Below are positions 24,826-33,921 of a DNA stretch of 64,000 bases, one piece after another. Source of the DNA: Patulibacter defluvii (GTDB lineage: Bacteria; Actinomycetota; Thermoleophilia; Solirubrobacterales; Solirubrobacteraceae); contig NZ_JAWZSQ010000020.1 of the NCBI RefSeq assembly GCF_034096925.1, forward strand, positions 1 through 64,000. Reading direction: 5' to 3'. The translations under genes and the position numbers were made by a program. Each line of letters begins with the position of its first letter. Position 1 is the first letter of the stretch. The notes below the pieces were generated by a model that made no database searches, was not told the DNA's origin, and was given only the letters and a program-made list of their open reading frames with translations.

Positions 24826-25701
24826 TCAGCCGGCGGCCCGCAGCGGGCCGTGCCCGCCGTCCACCCCCCGTTCCCGCAGCGCGTCCAGGAGCGTCGCCAG
24901 CCGCTCCGTCAGGTGACCCTCGGCGGGCAGGCCGAGCTGGGCCAGGGCCCGGTCGGCCAGCGGCGCCAGGTGCCGCCGCATGCTCGAGCTGCGGCAGTGG
25001 CGCTCGATCTCCGCCCGGTCGGCCGCGAACGTCAACCGCGGCTGGTCGGGCAGCAGCGCGTACGGCGGGCAGCGCGGCCGGTCCGGGTCGAGCGCCCGGC
25101 CGGGCCAGGCGTAGGCCACCGCCATCCCGTCGCCGAAGATCTCGCGGTGGATCCGGTCGAAGTGCGGCTCGTCGCGCCCGGGACCGGCGCCGGTCGGATC
25201 GGCGCTCATGCTCCAGCCGACCTTGACCCCGGCCCCGTGGACCCGCCGTGCCCACTCGACGTCGGCCGCCTGGCGCGCGGCGTAGAGGTCGCCGCACGCC
25301 CGCCACGCCTGCTCCAGCAGCCGCGGGTAGCAGCGGTCGCCGATCTCCGACGCCAGCACCACCTCGTAGTCCTCGAGCTCGAACGCGGCCACCAGCGACC
25401 GCAGCTCGCCCGCGACCGTGCGGGCGCAGGCCGCCACCCGGCCGCGGGTCGCCTGCGCCCCGTAGAGCGCGTGGCGGTCCGCGATCAGGTGGACGACCCG
25501 CTCGGCGCCCCGCAGCTCGCGCTGGCGGGCCGCGACCAGCACCATCGCCAGCGCGTCCAGCGGCAGCCGGCCGACGCTGACGCCCTGCCGCGTCACCAGG
25601 CCGAAGCCCAGGTAGACCGCGGCGCAGTGGTCGTCGTCGCCCTCCGCGACCGACCGCACCAGCGGATCGGCCACGGCGGGCGGCGCCAGCTCAGTGGTCA
25701 T
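24826..25701 (-). CDS. Class I aminoacyl-tRNA-synthetase-like protein of unknown function
   Basis: A 291-aa soluble protein with no clear family. The first 130 residues resemble the Rossmann core of TrpRS/TyrRS: GFGLV near 31-36, then SVGRLPLDALAMVL at the place of the HIGH motif, HLIADRHALYG near 72-82 (compare the VDxHA strand of TrpRS), ARTVAGELRSLV and LASEIG. GWSMSADP may correspond to the KMSKS loop. The HIGH motif is degenerate, so it is not a normal housekeeping synthetase. Third gene of an operon with a dioxygenase and GNAT; its ATG overlaps the GNAT stop by 11 bases. It might activate or carry an amino acid, but this is inference. Confidence 0.5.
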   Translation of the reverse strand: MTTELAPPAVADPLVRSVAEGDDDHCAAVYLGFGLVTRQGVSVGRLPLDALAMVLVAARQRELRGAERVVHLIADRHALYGAQATRGRVAACARTVAGELRSLVAAFELEDYEVVLASEIGDRCYPRLLEQAWRACGDLYAARQAADVEWARRVHGAGVKVGWSMSADPTGAGPGRDEPHFDRIHREIFGDGMAVAYAWPGRALDPDRPRCPPYALLPDQPRLTFAADRAEIERHCRSSSMRRHLAPLADRALAQLGLPAEGHLTERLATLLDALRERGVDGGHGPLRAAG

Positions 25702-26503
25702 CGCGCACCAGCGCCGGATAGTCGTGCTCGCGCGTCATCCCGATCCGCTCGGCGACCCGCTGGCTGGCCACCAGCTCGACGTCGCTGCTGCCGGTGACGT
25801 CGAACCCCGCCTCCGCCAGCTGCCGGGCCGCGATGTAGACGAGGTTGGTCGGGACGCCGCGGCGACGGTGCTCGGGCACGGTCGCGTGCCCCAGCTCGGC
25901 GCTGTGGGTCCCGACCACCGGGTGCATCCAGGTGATGATCCGGTCGCCCTCGACCGCGCAGAAGCCCAGGTCCGGCCCGGCCGCGAACGCCTCGGCCGAC
26001 CCGTAGACCGCCAGCATCGTGTCGCCCAGCAGCGGCTGCTCCAGGTCCTCGGGCCGGATCGCGCGGACCTCGAAGCCGAGCGCGCGGACCGCGGCGATCC
26101 GCTCCCGCACGCCCTCCTCGGTCAGGTCGCGGGCCAGCGCCGCGCTGCGACCGCGGTACTGGCGACGGACCATCGCCCGGAACCCGGGCGGGGCCTCGCC
26201 CTCGCCGACGGTGGCGTCCGGCGGCAGGATCACCGTGACCCCGTCACGACGCTCCAGCAGCCGGCCGACCTCGGCCAGCACCCCGGCGTCGATCTGGCCG
26301 GTCAGGTAGCAGAACTTCGCCCCCACCTCGACCAGCCACGAGCTCGGCTCGCCGTCGACCGGGCCGATCGACCAGGTCCGGCCGGGGATCCGGCCGGCGC
26401 CGTGGGCCTCGACCCACGACGCGTTCGGATGGTGGGGCCCGAAGCGGGCCACGACCTCGGGCGAGGTCGCCCCGACGGTGCTGAGCAGCGTCGTCGTCGT
26501 CAT
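25691..26503 (-). CDS. GNAT-family acetyltransferase
   Basis: A 270-aa protein whose C-terminal 110 residues are a GNAT fold: LGFCAVEGDRIITWMHPV, then the acetyl-CoA pyrophosphate loop ATVPEHRRRGVPTNLVYIA (Q/RxxGxG/A-type) and RVAERIGM at the end. The first 140 residues form a separate domain typical of the longer GNAT proteins. ATG start at 26503, 16 bases after the dioxygenase stop. Middle gene of the dioxygenase-GNAT-synthetase-like operon. Acceptor unknown; an amino acid or amine made by the dioxygenase partner is a reasonable guess. Confidence 0.83.
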   Translation of the reverse strand: MTTTTLLSTVGATSPEVVARFGPHHPNASWVEAHGAGRIPGRTWSIGPVDGEPSSWLVEVGAKFCYLTGQIDAGVLAEVGRLLERRDGVTVILPPDATVGEGEAPPGFRAMVRRQYRGRSAALARDLTEEGVRERIAAVRALGFEVRAIRPEDLEQPLLGDTMLAVYGSAEAFAAGPDLGFCAVEGDRIITWMHPVVGTHSAELGHATVPEHRRRGVPTNLVYIAARQLAEAGFDVTGSSDVELVASQRVAERIGMTREHDYPALVRDDH

Positions 26504-26519
26504 CGGACGCTCCGGCCGC

Positions 26520-27437
26520 TCAGGCCCGCGCCACGGGGACGGCCTCGGGCACCCGCGCCCCGGCCACGCTCATCCGGAACATCAGCCGCTCCTCCGGGTA
26601 GTAGTCCGCGACCGGCAGGTGCTGGAGGCTGCGGTTGTCCCAGACCAGCAGGTCGCCCTCGCGCCAGACGTGGCGGTAGTGGAAGGCCGGGTTCTCGACG
26701 TGGTGGCGGAGGAAGCCGAGCAGGTTGGCGGCCTCGTCGTCGCTGAGGCCGACGATCCCGGTGGTGTGGGGCGCCGACATGAAGAGCGCCTTGCGGCCGG
26801 TCAGCGGGTGCTCGCGGATCAGCGGGTGGGCGACGGCGGTGTGCTGGGCGAAGTGCTCGTCGGGGTCGATCCCCTTCGCGCGCAGCGCCCGCTCCAGCAT
26901 CGGGTTGCGGAACGCCTGCCGCATGTCGTGGACCCCCTGCAGCCCCTCCAGGAACCGCTGCATCGTCGGCGACAGCGCCTCGTAGGCGAGGTGCATGTTC
27001 GAGAACAGCGTGTCGCCCCCGACCTCGGGCGTGATCTTCGCGTAGAGGACCGTCGCGCTCGGCGGGTCGAGGAAGCCGATGTTGTCGCTGTGCCAGTGGT
27101 CGAGGCCCGGGCGGCGCTCGGCGCTGTTGTGGAGCGCCAGGCAGTCGGGGTGGCCCTCGAGCGCGAAGACCGACGTGTGGATCCGCATCTCGAGCGGGTT
27201 CTCGCCCGCGGCCGGGTCGAGCTCGCTGAAGATCGTCGCGAACCGCCGCTGGTCGTCGACGGTGATGTCCTGGCCGCGGACCACCAGCAGGTGGTGGTCG
27301 CGGAAGGCGCGGCGCGCCGTCTCCCGCTGTTCGTCGTCGATCTCACGAGCGAGGTCGACGCCGTCGAGCCGCGCGCCGAGCGCGAGGCTGACCCGCTCGA
27401 CGGTGGTCGCTTCGGCGACGAGCTGATCGGTCGTCAT
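26520..27437 (-). CDS. TauD-family Fe(II)/2-oxoglutarate-dependent dioxygenase
   Basis: A 305-aa TauD/TfdA enzyme. ATG 27437 with a GGGG box upstream. The iron triad is visible: His and Asp in DHWHSDNIGF (near residue 110) and the distal His in WDNRSLQHLPVADY (near 265); the 2OG-binding Arg is in ERLMFRMSV. Members hydroxylate taurine, aryloxy acids, amino acids or peptide-bound residues. First gene of the three-gene operon. Sequence alone does not tell taurine from amino-acid substrates. No sulfonate transporter is nearby, which argues against a taurine role. Confidence 0.92.
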   Translation of the reverse strand: MTTDQLVAEATTVERVSLALGARLDGVDLAREIDDEQRETARRAFRDHHLLVVRGQDITVDDQRRFATIFSELDPAAGENPLEMRIHTSVFALEGHPDCLALHNSAERRPGLDHWHSDNIGFLDPPSATVLYAKITPEVGGDTLFSNMHLAYEALSPTMQRFLEGLQGVHDMRQAFRNPMLERALRAKGIDPDEHFAQHTAVAHPLIREHPLTGRKALFMSAPHTTGIVGLSDDEAANLLGFLRHHVENPAFHYRHVWREGDLLVWDNRSLQHLPVADYYPEERLMFRMSVAGARVPEAVPVARA

Positions 27438-27585
27438 GTCTTTCCCCCTGTGCTGCGATGGACACGAGTTCCTGGTGTGGCGCGAGGCTCGCAGCGGACG
27501 CCGGCGGCGGCAGTGCCAGTTCGGTCCCTCCTTCGTCCCGGGGTGCAACGTTCGGTCCGCTGGCGTGATCTGGCAGGCTCCCCCC

Positions 27586-28242
27586 GTGGCTGCCCTGCGC
27601 GTCCTGATCGCCGAGGACCAGGTGCTCCTGCGGTCGGGGCTGGCCCGGCTGCTGGAGGACGCGGGGCTCGAGGTCGTGGCCGAGGCGGGCGACGCCGACG
27701 AGCTGCGGCGCAAGGTCCGCGCGCACCGGCCCGACGTCGCGATCGTCGACGTCCAGATGCCGCCCGACCACGCCGACGACGGACTGCGGGCGGCGGTCGA
27801 GATCCGCCGCGAGCTGCCGGGCACGGCGGTGCTGGTGCTCTCGCAGTTCCTGGAAGAGCGCTACGCGACCGACCTGATCGGCGACGACGCGCACGGCGTC
27901 GGCTACCTGCTGAAGGACCGGATCATCGACGTCGAGTCGTTCGTCGACGCGGTCCGGCGGGTGGCGGCCGGCGGCTCGGCGCTCGACCCCGACGTGGTCG
28001 CCCGGATGGTCGGCCGCCAGCGGGTCGACGACCCGCTCGACGCCCTCACCCCGCGCGAGCGCGAGGTGCTGGCGCTGATGGCCGAGGGCCACTCCAACCG
28101 CGGGATCGCCGAGGCGCTCGGCGTCGGCGCCGCCGCGGTCGAGAAGCACACCACGCGGATCTTCCACAAGCTCGGGCTGACCGCGACCCCGACCGAGCAC
28201 CGGCGGGTGATGGCGGTGCTGACGCTGTTGCGGGCCCGTTGA
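27586..28242 (+). CDS. NarL/LuxR-type response regulator (orphan)
   Basis: A 218-aa regulator. The GTG at 27586 is used because the receiver begins directly (ALRVLIAEDQVLLRSG). Phospho-Asp in VAIVDVQMPPDHADDG, Lys in YLLKDRI, and a C-terminal LuxR HTH (TPREREVLALMAEGHSNRGIAEALGV, then EKHTTRIFHKLGL). No histidine kinase adjoins it; the PAS-HisKA_3 kinase at 37659-38759 is the only one in the window of the type that partners such regulators. Divergent from the TauD operon over 148 bases. Confidence 0.93.
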   Translation: MAALRVLIAEDQVLLRSGLARLLEDAGLEVVAEAGDADELRRKVRAHRPDVAIVDVQMPPDHADDGLRAAVEIRRELPGTAVLVLSQFLEERYATDLIGDDAHGVGYLLKDRIIDVESFVDAVRRVAAGGSALDPDVVARMVGRQRVDDPLDALTPREREVLALMAEGHSNRGIAEALGVGAAAVEKHTTRIFHKLGLTATPTEHRRVMAVLTLLRAR

Positions 28243-28394
28243 CCGGGGGTCCGGCGGCGAGGGTTCGGGTTCGGGCCCAAAATCCACGGGATCGACCCTG
28301 AGGTCCGTGCCGGCGACCGGGCCTACGCTGCGGGCCGGATGTCGTCCCCCGCCCACCCGCTCCACTTGCCGGCCGTGCGCCGGTCCGCCGGCCG

Positions 28395-29072
28395 ATGACG
28401 GTGCCGGTCGCCCCCGGCGTGCTCCAGCTGGCCGGCCGCCCGCGGAACGCGATCAACGTCTACCTGGTCGGCGACGTGCTGGTCGACGCCGGCACCCGCC
28501 ACGCCCGCCGGCGGATCCTGCGCCAGCTCGCCGGCCGCCCGGTGCGGGCCCACGCCCTGACCCACGCCCACCCCGACCACCAGGGGTCGAGCCACGCGAT
28601 CTGCGTCGAGCTGGGGCTGCCGTTCCTGGTCGGGGCCGGCGACGCCGACGCCGCCGAGACCCCCGGCGGGGTCGCGGCGCTGCAGGCGCCGGGCCTGGCC
28701 AACCGGCTGCAGCAGCGCTGGTGGACCGGCCCGCCGCACCCCGTCGACCGGCGGCTGCGCGAGGGCGACGAGCTGGCCGGGTTCGCAGTCCTGGAGACGC
28801 CCGGCCACAGTCCCGGCCACCTGGCCTTCTGGCGCGAGCAGGACCGGGTGCTGCTGCTCGGCGACGTGCTCAACCACGTCCACCCGCTGACCGGCCGGGT
28901 CGGCCTCCACGAGCCCCAGCCGATCCTGACCCCCGACCCGGTCCGCAACCGCGCCTCGATCCGGCGGCTCGCCGAGCTGCGGCCGCGGGTCGCCTGCTTC
29001 GGCCACGGGCCGGTCCTGCGCGACCCCGACGCGCTGCTGCGGTTCGCCGAGCGGCTGCCCGACGACCGCTGA
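28395..29072 (+). CDS. MBL-fold metallo-hydrolase
   Basis: A 225-aa metallo-beta-lactamase-fold protein. Zinc ligands: THAHPDH (residues about 56-62), His in TPGHSPGH (near 137), Asp in LLGDVLNH (near 156) and the final His in CFGHGP. ATG start at 28395. Family members include lactonases, glyoxalase II and thioesterases; no motif here separates them. It lies 41 bases before a methyltransferase gene and may be in its operon. The 152 bases before it show nothing I can name. Confidence 0.88.
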   Translation: MTVPVAPGVLQLAGRPRNAINVYLVGDVLVDAGTRHARRRILRQLAGRPVRAHALTHAHPDHQGSSHAICVELGLPFLVGAGDADAAETPGGVAALQAPGLANRLQQRWWTGPPHPVDRRLREGDELAGFAVLETPGHSPGHLAFWREQDRVLLLGDVLNHVHPLTGRVGLHEPQPILTPDPVRNRASIRRLAELRPRVACFGHGPVLRDPDALLRFAERLPDDR

Positions 29073-29113
29073 GCCGGTCCGTCCCGTCCGTCCACCCGTC
29101 CCACCAGGAACCG

Positions 29114-29830
29114 ATGTCCGCCACCCTCGCCGACGACCCGATCTGGACGTCCTTCGCCGCCAGCTACGACGACCTCGTCCCGCGCCTCGACTGCTTCTGG
29201 CGGATGGCCGCCAAGGCGGTCGACCACGTCGCCGGCCGCGCGACCGTGGTCGACGCCGGCTGCGGCACCGGGCTGCTGCTGCCCGAGCTGCTGCGGCACG
29301 GCGCGCGGCGGGTCGTCGGCTTCGACCCGAACCCGGCGATGCGGGCCCGGGCCGAGCGCCGCCGCGCGGCCCTCGCCCCCGGCGACCGCGTCCGCGTGAC
29401 GCTGCTCGACGGCCGCGCCGAGCGGTTCCCCGACGCCGTGCCCGCGACCGTCGACGCGATCCTGCTGGTCAACGTGCTCTTCAACGTCGGCGACCCGGAG
29501 GCCGTCTTCGCCGCCTGCCGCGAGCGGCTCGCGCCCGGGGGTCGGCTGGTCGTGACCGGACCGCGCCAGGCGCCCGACCTGGACGGGCTGATCGAGCGCT
29601 CGCTGGTCGAGTGGAAGGAGCAGGGACGTGACGACGACGAGCACCGCGCGGCGATCGACCGCCACCTCGACGCCGCCCGTCGGATCGTCGCCGAGCCGGG
29701 GCACGTGCGGCGGCTGTTCGCGCCCGACGAGCTGGCCGAGCTGCTGCGGGAGCAGGGCTTCGCGCGCGTCGTCGCGGCCGACGGCGACGACTACTTCGGT
29801 CAGAACTTCCACGTCTGCGTTGAGCGCTGA
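29114..29830 (+). CDS. Class I SAM-dependent methyltransferase
   Basis: A 238-aa methyltransferase. AGGAA 5 bases before ATG 29114. SAM-binding motif I is VVDAGCGTGLLLPELL near residues 42-57, with the acidic end of strand 2 in VVGFDPNPAM and motif IV around AILLVNVLFNV. The C-terminus has CVER. It resembles ubiquinone/menaquinone-type (UbiE-like) methyltransferases, but the substrate cannot be read. The downstream LuxR regulator starts within its last codons. Confidence 0.88.
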   Translation: MSATLADDPIWTSFAASYDDLVPRLDCFWRMAAKAVDHVAGRATVVDAGCGTGLLLPELLRHGARRVVGFDPNPAMRARAERRRAALAPGDRVRVTLLDGRAERFPDAVPATVDAILLVNVLFNVGDPEAVFAACRERLAPGGRLVVTGPRQAPDLDGLIERSLVEWKEQGRDDDEHRAAIDRHLDAARRIVAEPGHVRRLFAPDELAELLREQGFARVVAADGDDYFGQNFHVCVER

Positions 29831-32363
29831 CCGCCCAGCGGCCCTGGTCGGCCGCGACGCGACGCTGCTGCGGCTGACCGAGCTGGTCGAGCGGACGGCC
29901 GGCGGCCTCAGCGCCGCCGCCGTGCTGACCGGCCCCTCGGGCTCCGGTCGCACCACGATCCTGGAGCTGGTCGCCGCCCGCGCCCGCCGCAGCGGCCTGC
30001 ACGTGATCGCCCTCCGCGGCAGCAGCGGCCGGCCCGAGCCGTCCGGCTCCGCCCTCGCCGATCTCGTCGGTCCGCTGATGCACCTGGCCCAGGAGCTGGG
30101 CCCCGGCCACCAGCTGCTGCTGCGGCGGCTGACCGGCGGCCACGGGGTCGCGGCGTCGGCGCTGCTGCGGGCGGCGACGGCGGTCCACGCGCTGCTCGGC
30201 CGGGCGGCCGAGCGGCGGCCGCTGGCGCTGCTGGTCGACGACGCCGACCGGCTCGACCGCGCCTCGCTCGACGTCCTGCACCTGATCGGCCGCCGGCTGC
30301 TGGCCGAGCCGGCCCTGCTGGTGCTGGCCTCGCCGGCCGAGGCGCCGGCCGAGTTCGAGCGGATCGCGCTGGAGCCGCTGGCCGACGACGATGCCGTCGC
30401 GCTGCTGGCCGGCCTGCGCCCGGACCTCGCGCCCGGGGTCGCCCGCCGGATCGTCCGCGCGGCCGCCGGCCAGCCGCGCGAGCTGCGGGCGATCAGCGGC
30501 GACCTCGGCGAGGCCCAGGCCCACGGCCGGGCGCCGCTGCCGCTGCGGCCGGTCAGCGCCCACCGGGTCGCCGCGCTGCGGGCGCTGCTGGCCGAGGCCA
30601 GCCCCGCCGAGCGGACGCTGTGGACGACGCTGGCGGCCAGCGTCCCCGGCCCGCGCGACGCCGAGGCACTGGTGTCGTGGGTGCTGCGCGACGGGGCCGG
30701 GGCCGACCCGGGTCTGCGTCCCGGGCTGCTGGTCCACGACGACGACGGGCCGCGCTTCGCCTGCCCGCTCGACGCCCACGCCGTCCACGCCGCCTGCACC
30801 CCGACCGAGCGGCTGCTGGCCCACCGGCGGCTGGCCGCGATCTACCGCGACCAGCGGGCTCGGCTCTGGCAGCAGGCGCAGGCCGCCCCACGCGGCGCCG
30901 AGTCGCTGGCCGTCGCGCTCGAGCTGGCCGCGGTCGGGGCGCTCGGCGACGGCGCGCTGGCCGACGCCGAGCTGCTGGCCGCACGGGCGCTGGAGCTGAC
31001 CACCCCCGACCGCCCGCGCCGCCGCCGCGCGCGGCTCCACGCCCGCTGCCTGGACGCCGTCGGCCGGCCGCTCGACGCGCTCGCCGTGCTCGACCTTGCC
31101 GGCGACCGCGACGGTGACGGGCGCGGGGTCCGCGAGCTGCGCGCCCGCGGCACGATCCGGGCCGCCGACCCGGTCGTCGGCGCCCGCCGGCTGGCGCCGC
31201 TGGCCGAGGCTCGCCGGACGCCGCGCGGGGCCCGGATCGAGCGCGAGCTGCGGGTCGCCGACGCGCTCGCCGGGCTGCCGGTCCCGCCCGGTCCCGAGAC
31301 CGGTCCGGCCGAGGCGCTGGCCGCCGCCACCCACGCCGCCGCCGAGCAGGAGACCGCCGCCCGCGCGCTGCTCTCCGGCGCCGGTCCGGCGGTCCCGCTC
31401 GAGCGCGACGCGCCGATCGAGCTGGTGGCCCAGGCCACTCGCTCGCGGCTCGACGGCGACCTCCAGGCCGCCCGCGAGCAGCTGGTCGCGGCCGAGGCGG
31501 CGAGCGCCGACCAGCCGGTCCTCGCGGCCCACCTGGCGCTGCTGCTGCTGGAGATCCGGACCGTCGCCGGCCCACTGCCGGAGCCCGAGGAGTGCGACGC
31601 GCTCGCCAGCCGGCTGGCCGGCCACGGGATGACCGCGCTGCGCTGGCGGGTGCTCTGGGCCCACGGCCGGATCGCGCTGCTCGCCGGCTCCTGCGCCGAG
31701 GCCGGCGTGGTGCTCGACGATGCCGCGGCCGAGCGGCTGGCCAGCGGCGAGCCGCTGCCCGCGGCGCTGCTGCTCGACCGGGCCGAGGCCGCCGCCTGCG
31801 CCAACCAGCCGCCACCGCCGGTCGCCGTCGCCGAGCACGCCGGCAGCTGGGCCGCGGCCCACGCCGCGCTGGTCCGGGCCGAGAGCGCCGACGCGGTCGC
31901 CGCGGCCGCGCGCTGGTTCCTGGAGCGCCCGCCCGAGCGCGCCGGCTGGCGCGACGGCGCGGCGCTGGTCCACGCCGGCACCCGCCTGCGCCGGGCCCGG
32001 CGGCGGGCCGCGGCCCGCACCGTCCTGGTCCACGGCGAGCGGCTGCTGCGGGCCCGCGGCGCCTGGCCGTGGGCCGACCGCGCCGTCGAGGCGCTGGCCA
32101 CGGTCGAGCGGCGACCGACCGCCGAGCGCAGCGGCCGGCCCGAGGCCCTGACCCCGAGCGAGCGCTGCACCGCCCGGCTCGCGGCCGACGGGCTCCGCAA
32201 CCGCGAGATCGCCGGCCGCCTGGCCGTGGCCGAGAAGACCGTCGAGCAGCGGCTGACCGTGATCTACCGCAAGCTCGGCGTCCGCTCGCGGGTCGACCTG
32301 CGGGCCTCGCTCGACCGCGCCGGCGGATCAGCCCCCGGCCAGCGCCCGGCGCAGCGCCCGTAG
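29820..32363 (+). CDS. Large LuxR-family ATPase regulator (MalT/LAL type) with Arg in Walker A
   Basis: An 847-aa STAND-type regulator. The TTG at 29820, overlapping the methyltransferase stop by 11 bases, is the best start; the conserved ALVGRDATLLRL follows. The P-loop reads GPSGSGRTT, with Arg instead of the invariant Lys, and Walker B is ALLVDDADRLD, so ATP hydrolysis may be weak or absent. About 500 residues of helical repeats follow, and a C-terminal LuxR HTH (TPSERCTARLAADGLRNREI, EKTVEQRLTVIYRKLGV). Its end overlaps the convergent SufU gene by 36 bases. Confidence 0.88.
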   Translation: MSADRPAALVGRDATLLRLTELVERTAGGLSAAAVLTGPSGSGRTTILELVAARARRSGLHVIALRGSSGRPEPSGSALADLVGPLMHLAQELGPGHQLLLRRLTGGHGVAASALLRAATAVHALLGRAAERRPLALLVDDADRLDRASLDVLHLIGRRLLAEPALLVLASPAEAPAEFERIALEPLADDDAVALLAGLRPDLAPGVARRIVRAAAGQPRELRAISGDLGEAQAHGRAPLPLRPVSAHRVAALRALLAEASPAERTLWTTLAASVPGPRDAEALVSWVLRDGAGADPGLRPGLLVHDDDGPRFACPLDAHAVHAACTPTERLLAHRRLAAIYRDQRARLWQQAQAAPRGAESLAVALELAAVGALGDGALADAELLAARALELTTPDRPRRRRARLHARCLDAVGRPLDALAVLDLAGDRDGDGRGVRELRARGTIRAADPVVGARRLAPLAEARRTPRGARIERELRVADALAGLPVPPGPETGPAEALAAATHAAAEQETAARALLSGAGPAVPLERDAPIELVAQATRSRLDGDLQAAREQLVAAEAASADQPVLAAHLALLLLEIRTVAGPLPEPEECDALASRLAGHGMTALRWRVLWAHGRIALLAGSCAEAGVVLDDAAAERLASGEPLPAALLLDRAEAAACANQPPPPVAVAEHAGSWAAAHAALVRAESADAVAAAARWFLERPPERAGWRDGAALVHAGTRLRRARRRAAARTVLVHGERLLRARGAWPWADRAVEALATVERRPTAERSGRPEALTPSERCTARLAADGLRNREIAGRLAVAEKTVEQRLTVIYRKLGVRSRVDLRASLDRAGGSAPGQRPAQRP

Positions 32364-32696
32364 GTGCAGCTCGGCGCAGCCGTGGCGGCCGGCCGACAGC
32401 CGGTCGCCGAGCAGGCCCTCGACCCAGCGGACGTCGAGGTCGTCGAGCTCGGCGGCCGCCATCCCGACCAGCGGCGCCGAGCAGAGCGACGCCGCGCCCT
32501 GCGAGATCGCGCAGCCCTGGCCGTCGAACCGCAGGTCCTCGATCCGCCCGTCCCGGACCCGCGCCGAGGCGCGGATCCAGTCGCCGCAGACCGGGCTGTG
32601 GACGGTCGCCTCGTGGGTCGCGTCGTCGAGCCGTCCGCGCCGCCGCGGCGCCCGCACGTGCTCGACGATCAGCGCCCGGTAGGCCTTGCGCTCCAC
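32328..32696 (-). CDS. sufU: SufU-like iron-sulfur/sulfur-transfer scaffold
   Basis: A 122-aa SufU/IscU-fold protein. The GTG at 32696 starts 1 base after the SufS stop. It keeps the three cysteines of the family: SPVCGDWI (near residue 36), GQGCAISQGAAS (near 62) and GRHGCAELHL near the C-terminus, plus the Asp after the first Cys. In Gram-positive bacteria SufU is a zinc-dependent sulfurtransferase that accepts persulfide from SufS. Last gene of the PaaK-like - TusA - SufS - SufU operon. No other suf genes (sufB, C, D) are here, so a role outside general Fe-S assembly is possible. Confidence 0.9.
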   Translation of the reverse strand: MERKAYRALIVEHVRAPRRRGRLDDATHEATVHSPVCGDWIRASARVRDGRIEDLRFDGQGCAISQGAASLCSAPLVGMAAAELDDLDVRWVEGLLGDRLSAGRHGCAELHLRALRRALAGG

Positions 32697-32697
32697 G

Positions 32698-33921
32698 TCA
32701 GGCCACCGAGGTCCGCAGCAGCGCCAGCACGTCATCCAGCTCCCCCACCACCCGCTCGACGTCGGCCTCGCGGCTGTAGGGGCCGAAGCTGATCCGGACG
32801 CTGCCCTCGGGCAGGCCGAGCGCGGCGTGCAGCGGCTGGGCGCAGTGGAAGCCGCCGCGGACGCAGCAGCCGGCCTGACCGAGCAGGTCGGCGACGTCGT
32901 GGGGATGGGCGCCGTCGATCGCGAACGCGACCACGCCGGTCCGCCGGTCGAGGTCGTCCGAGCCGAGGATCCGGACCCCCTCGCGGGCGCCGAGCTCGCC
33001 GAGCGCGAGCGCGGTCAGCGTGCGGTCGTGGGCGCGGATCCGGGTCGGGCCGACGGCCTGCAGGTACTCGACCGCCGCCGCCAGCCCGCAGGCCTCGGCG
33101 ATCGGCGGGGTGCCGGCCTCGAACCGCCACGGCGGGTCGCTCCAGACCACCTCGTCGGCGACCTGCTGGACCATCTCGCCGCCGAGCGCGTAGGGCGGCA
33201 GCGCGGCCAGCAGCGCCGGGTCGGCGTGGAGGACGCCGATCCCGGTCGGGCCGAGCGCCTTGTGCCCGCTCCAGCAGTAGACGTCGGCGGCCAGCGCCCG
33301 CAGGTCGACCGCCAGGTGGGCGACCGCCTGCGCCCCGTCGACGACCGTGCGGGCGCCGGCGGCGCGGCAGGCGGTGGCGATCCGCGCCACCGGGTTGATC
33401 GTCCCGAGCACGTTGCTGACGTGCGGGAAGGCCACCACCCGCACCCGGCCCGCGGCCAGCACGTCGGCCAGCCAGGCCTCGTCGAGCGCGCCCTCGGCGG
33501 TGACCGGCGCGACCAGCAGCCGCGCGCCCGCCTCCTCGGCCGCCCGCCGCCACGGCAGCAGGTTCGAGTGGTGCTCGGCGATCGAGACCACGACCACGTC
33601 GCCGGGCTGGAGCCAGGCCCGCCCGGCGCAGGCCGCGGCCAGGTTCAGCGCCTCGGTCGCGTTGCGGGTGAAGACGGTCCCGTCCGGATCGGCGCCGAGC
33701 GCGGCCGCGATCCGGCGGCGGGCGCCCTCGAAGGCCGCCGTCGCGCGCTCGGCCAGCGGGTAGAGCCCGCGGTGGACGTTGGCGCTGTCGCGCCGCAGGT
33801 GCTGCTCGACGGCGGCGATCACCGGCGCCGGCTTCAGCGCCGTCGCGCCGGAGTCCAGGTAGACCAGCTCCGGCTCGGCGGCGAAGATCGGGAAGTCCCC
33901 GCGGACGTCGAGCGCCGTCAT
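32698..33921 (-). CDS. sufS: SufS-type cysteine desulfurase (group II)
   Basis: A 407-aa PLP enzyme that takes sulfur from cysteine to form an enzyme persulfide. The PLP lysine is in CWSGHKALGPTGIG (near residue 219), the PLP contacts are in AEHHSNLLPW and VDGAQAVAHLAVD, and the catalytic Cys is in RGGFHCAQPLH (near 358), the short group II loop. ATG start at 33921 overlaps the TusA stop (ATGA). Its co-translation with a TusA carrier, a SufU protein and an adenylating enzyme suggests it feeds sulfur to a dedicated product. Confidence 0.95.
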   Translation of the reverse strand: MTALDVRGDFPIFAAEPELVYLDSGATALKPAPVIAAVEQHLRRDSANVHRGLYPLAERATAAFEGARRRIAAALGADPDGTVFTRNATEALNLAAACAGRAWLQPGDVVVVSIAEHHSNLLPWRRAAEEAGARLLVAPVTAEGALDEAWLADVLAAGRVRVVAFPHVSNVLGTINPVARIATACRAAGARTVVDGAQAVAHLAVDLRALAADVYCWSGHKALGPTGIGVLHADPALLAALPPYALGGEMVQQVADEVVWSDPPWRFEAGTPPIAEACGLAAAVEYLQAVGPTRIRAHDRTLTALALGELGAREGVRILGSDDLDRRTGVVAFAIDGAHPHDVADLLGQAGCCVRGGFHCAQPLHAALGLPEGSVRISFGPYSREADVERVVGELDDVLALLRTSVA

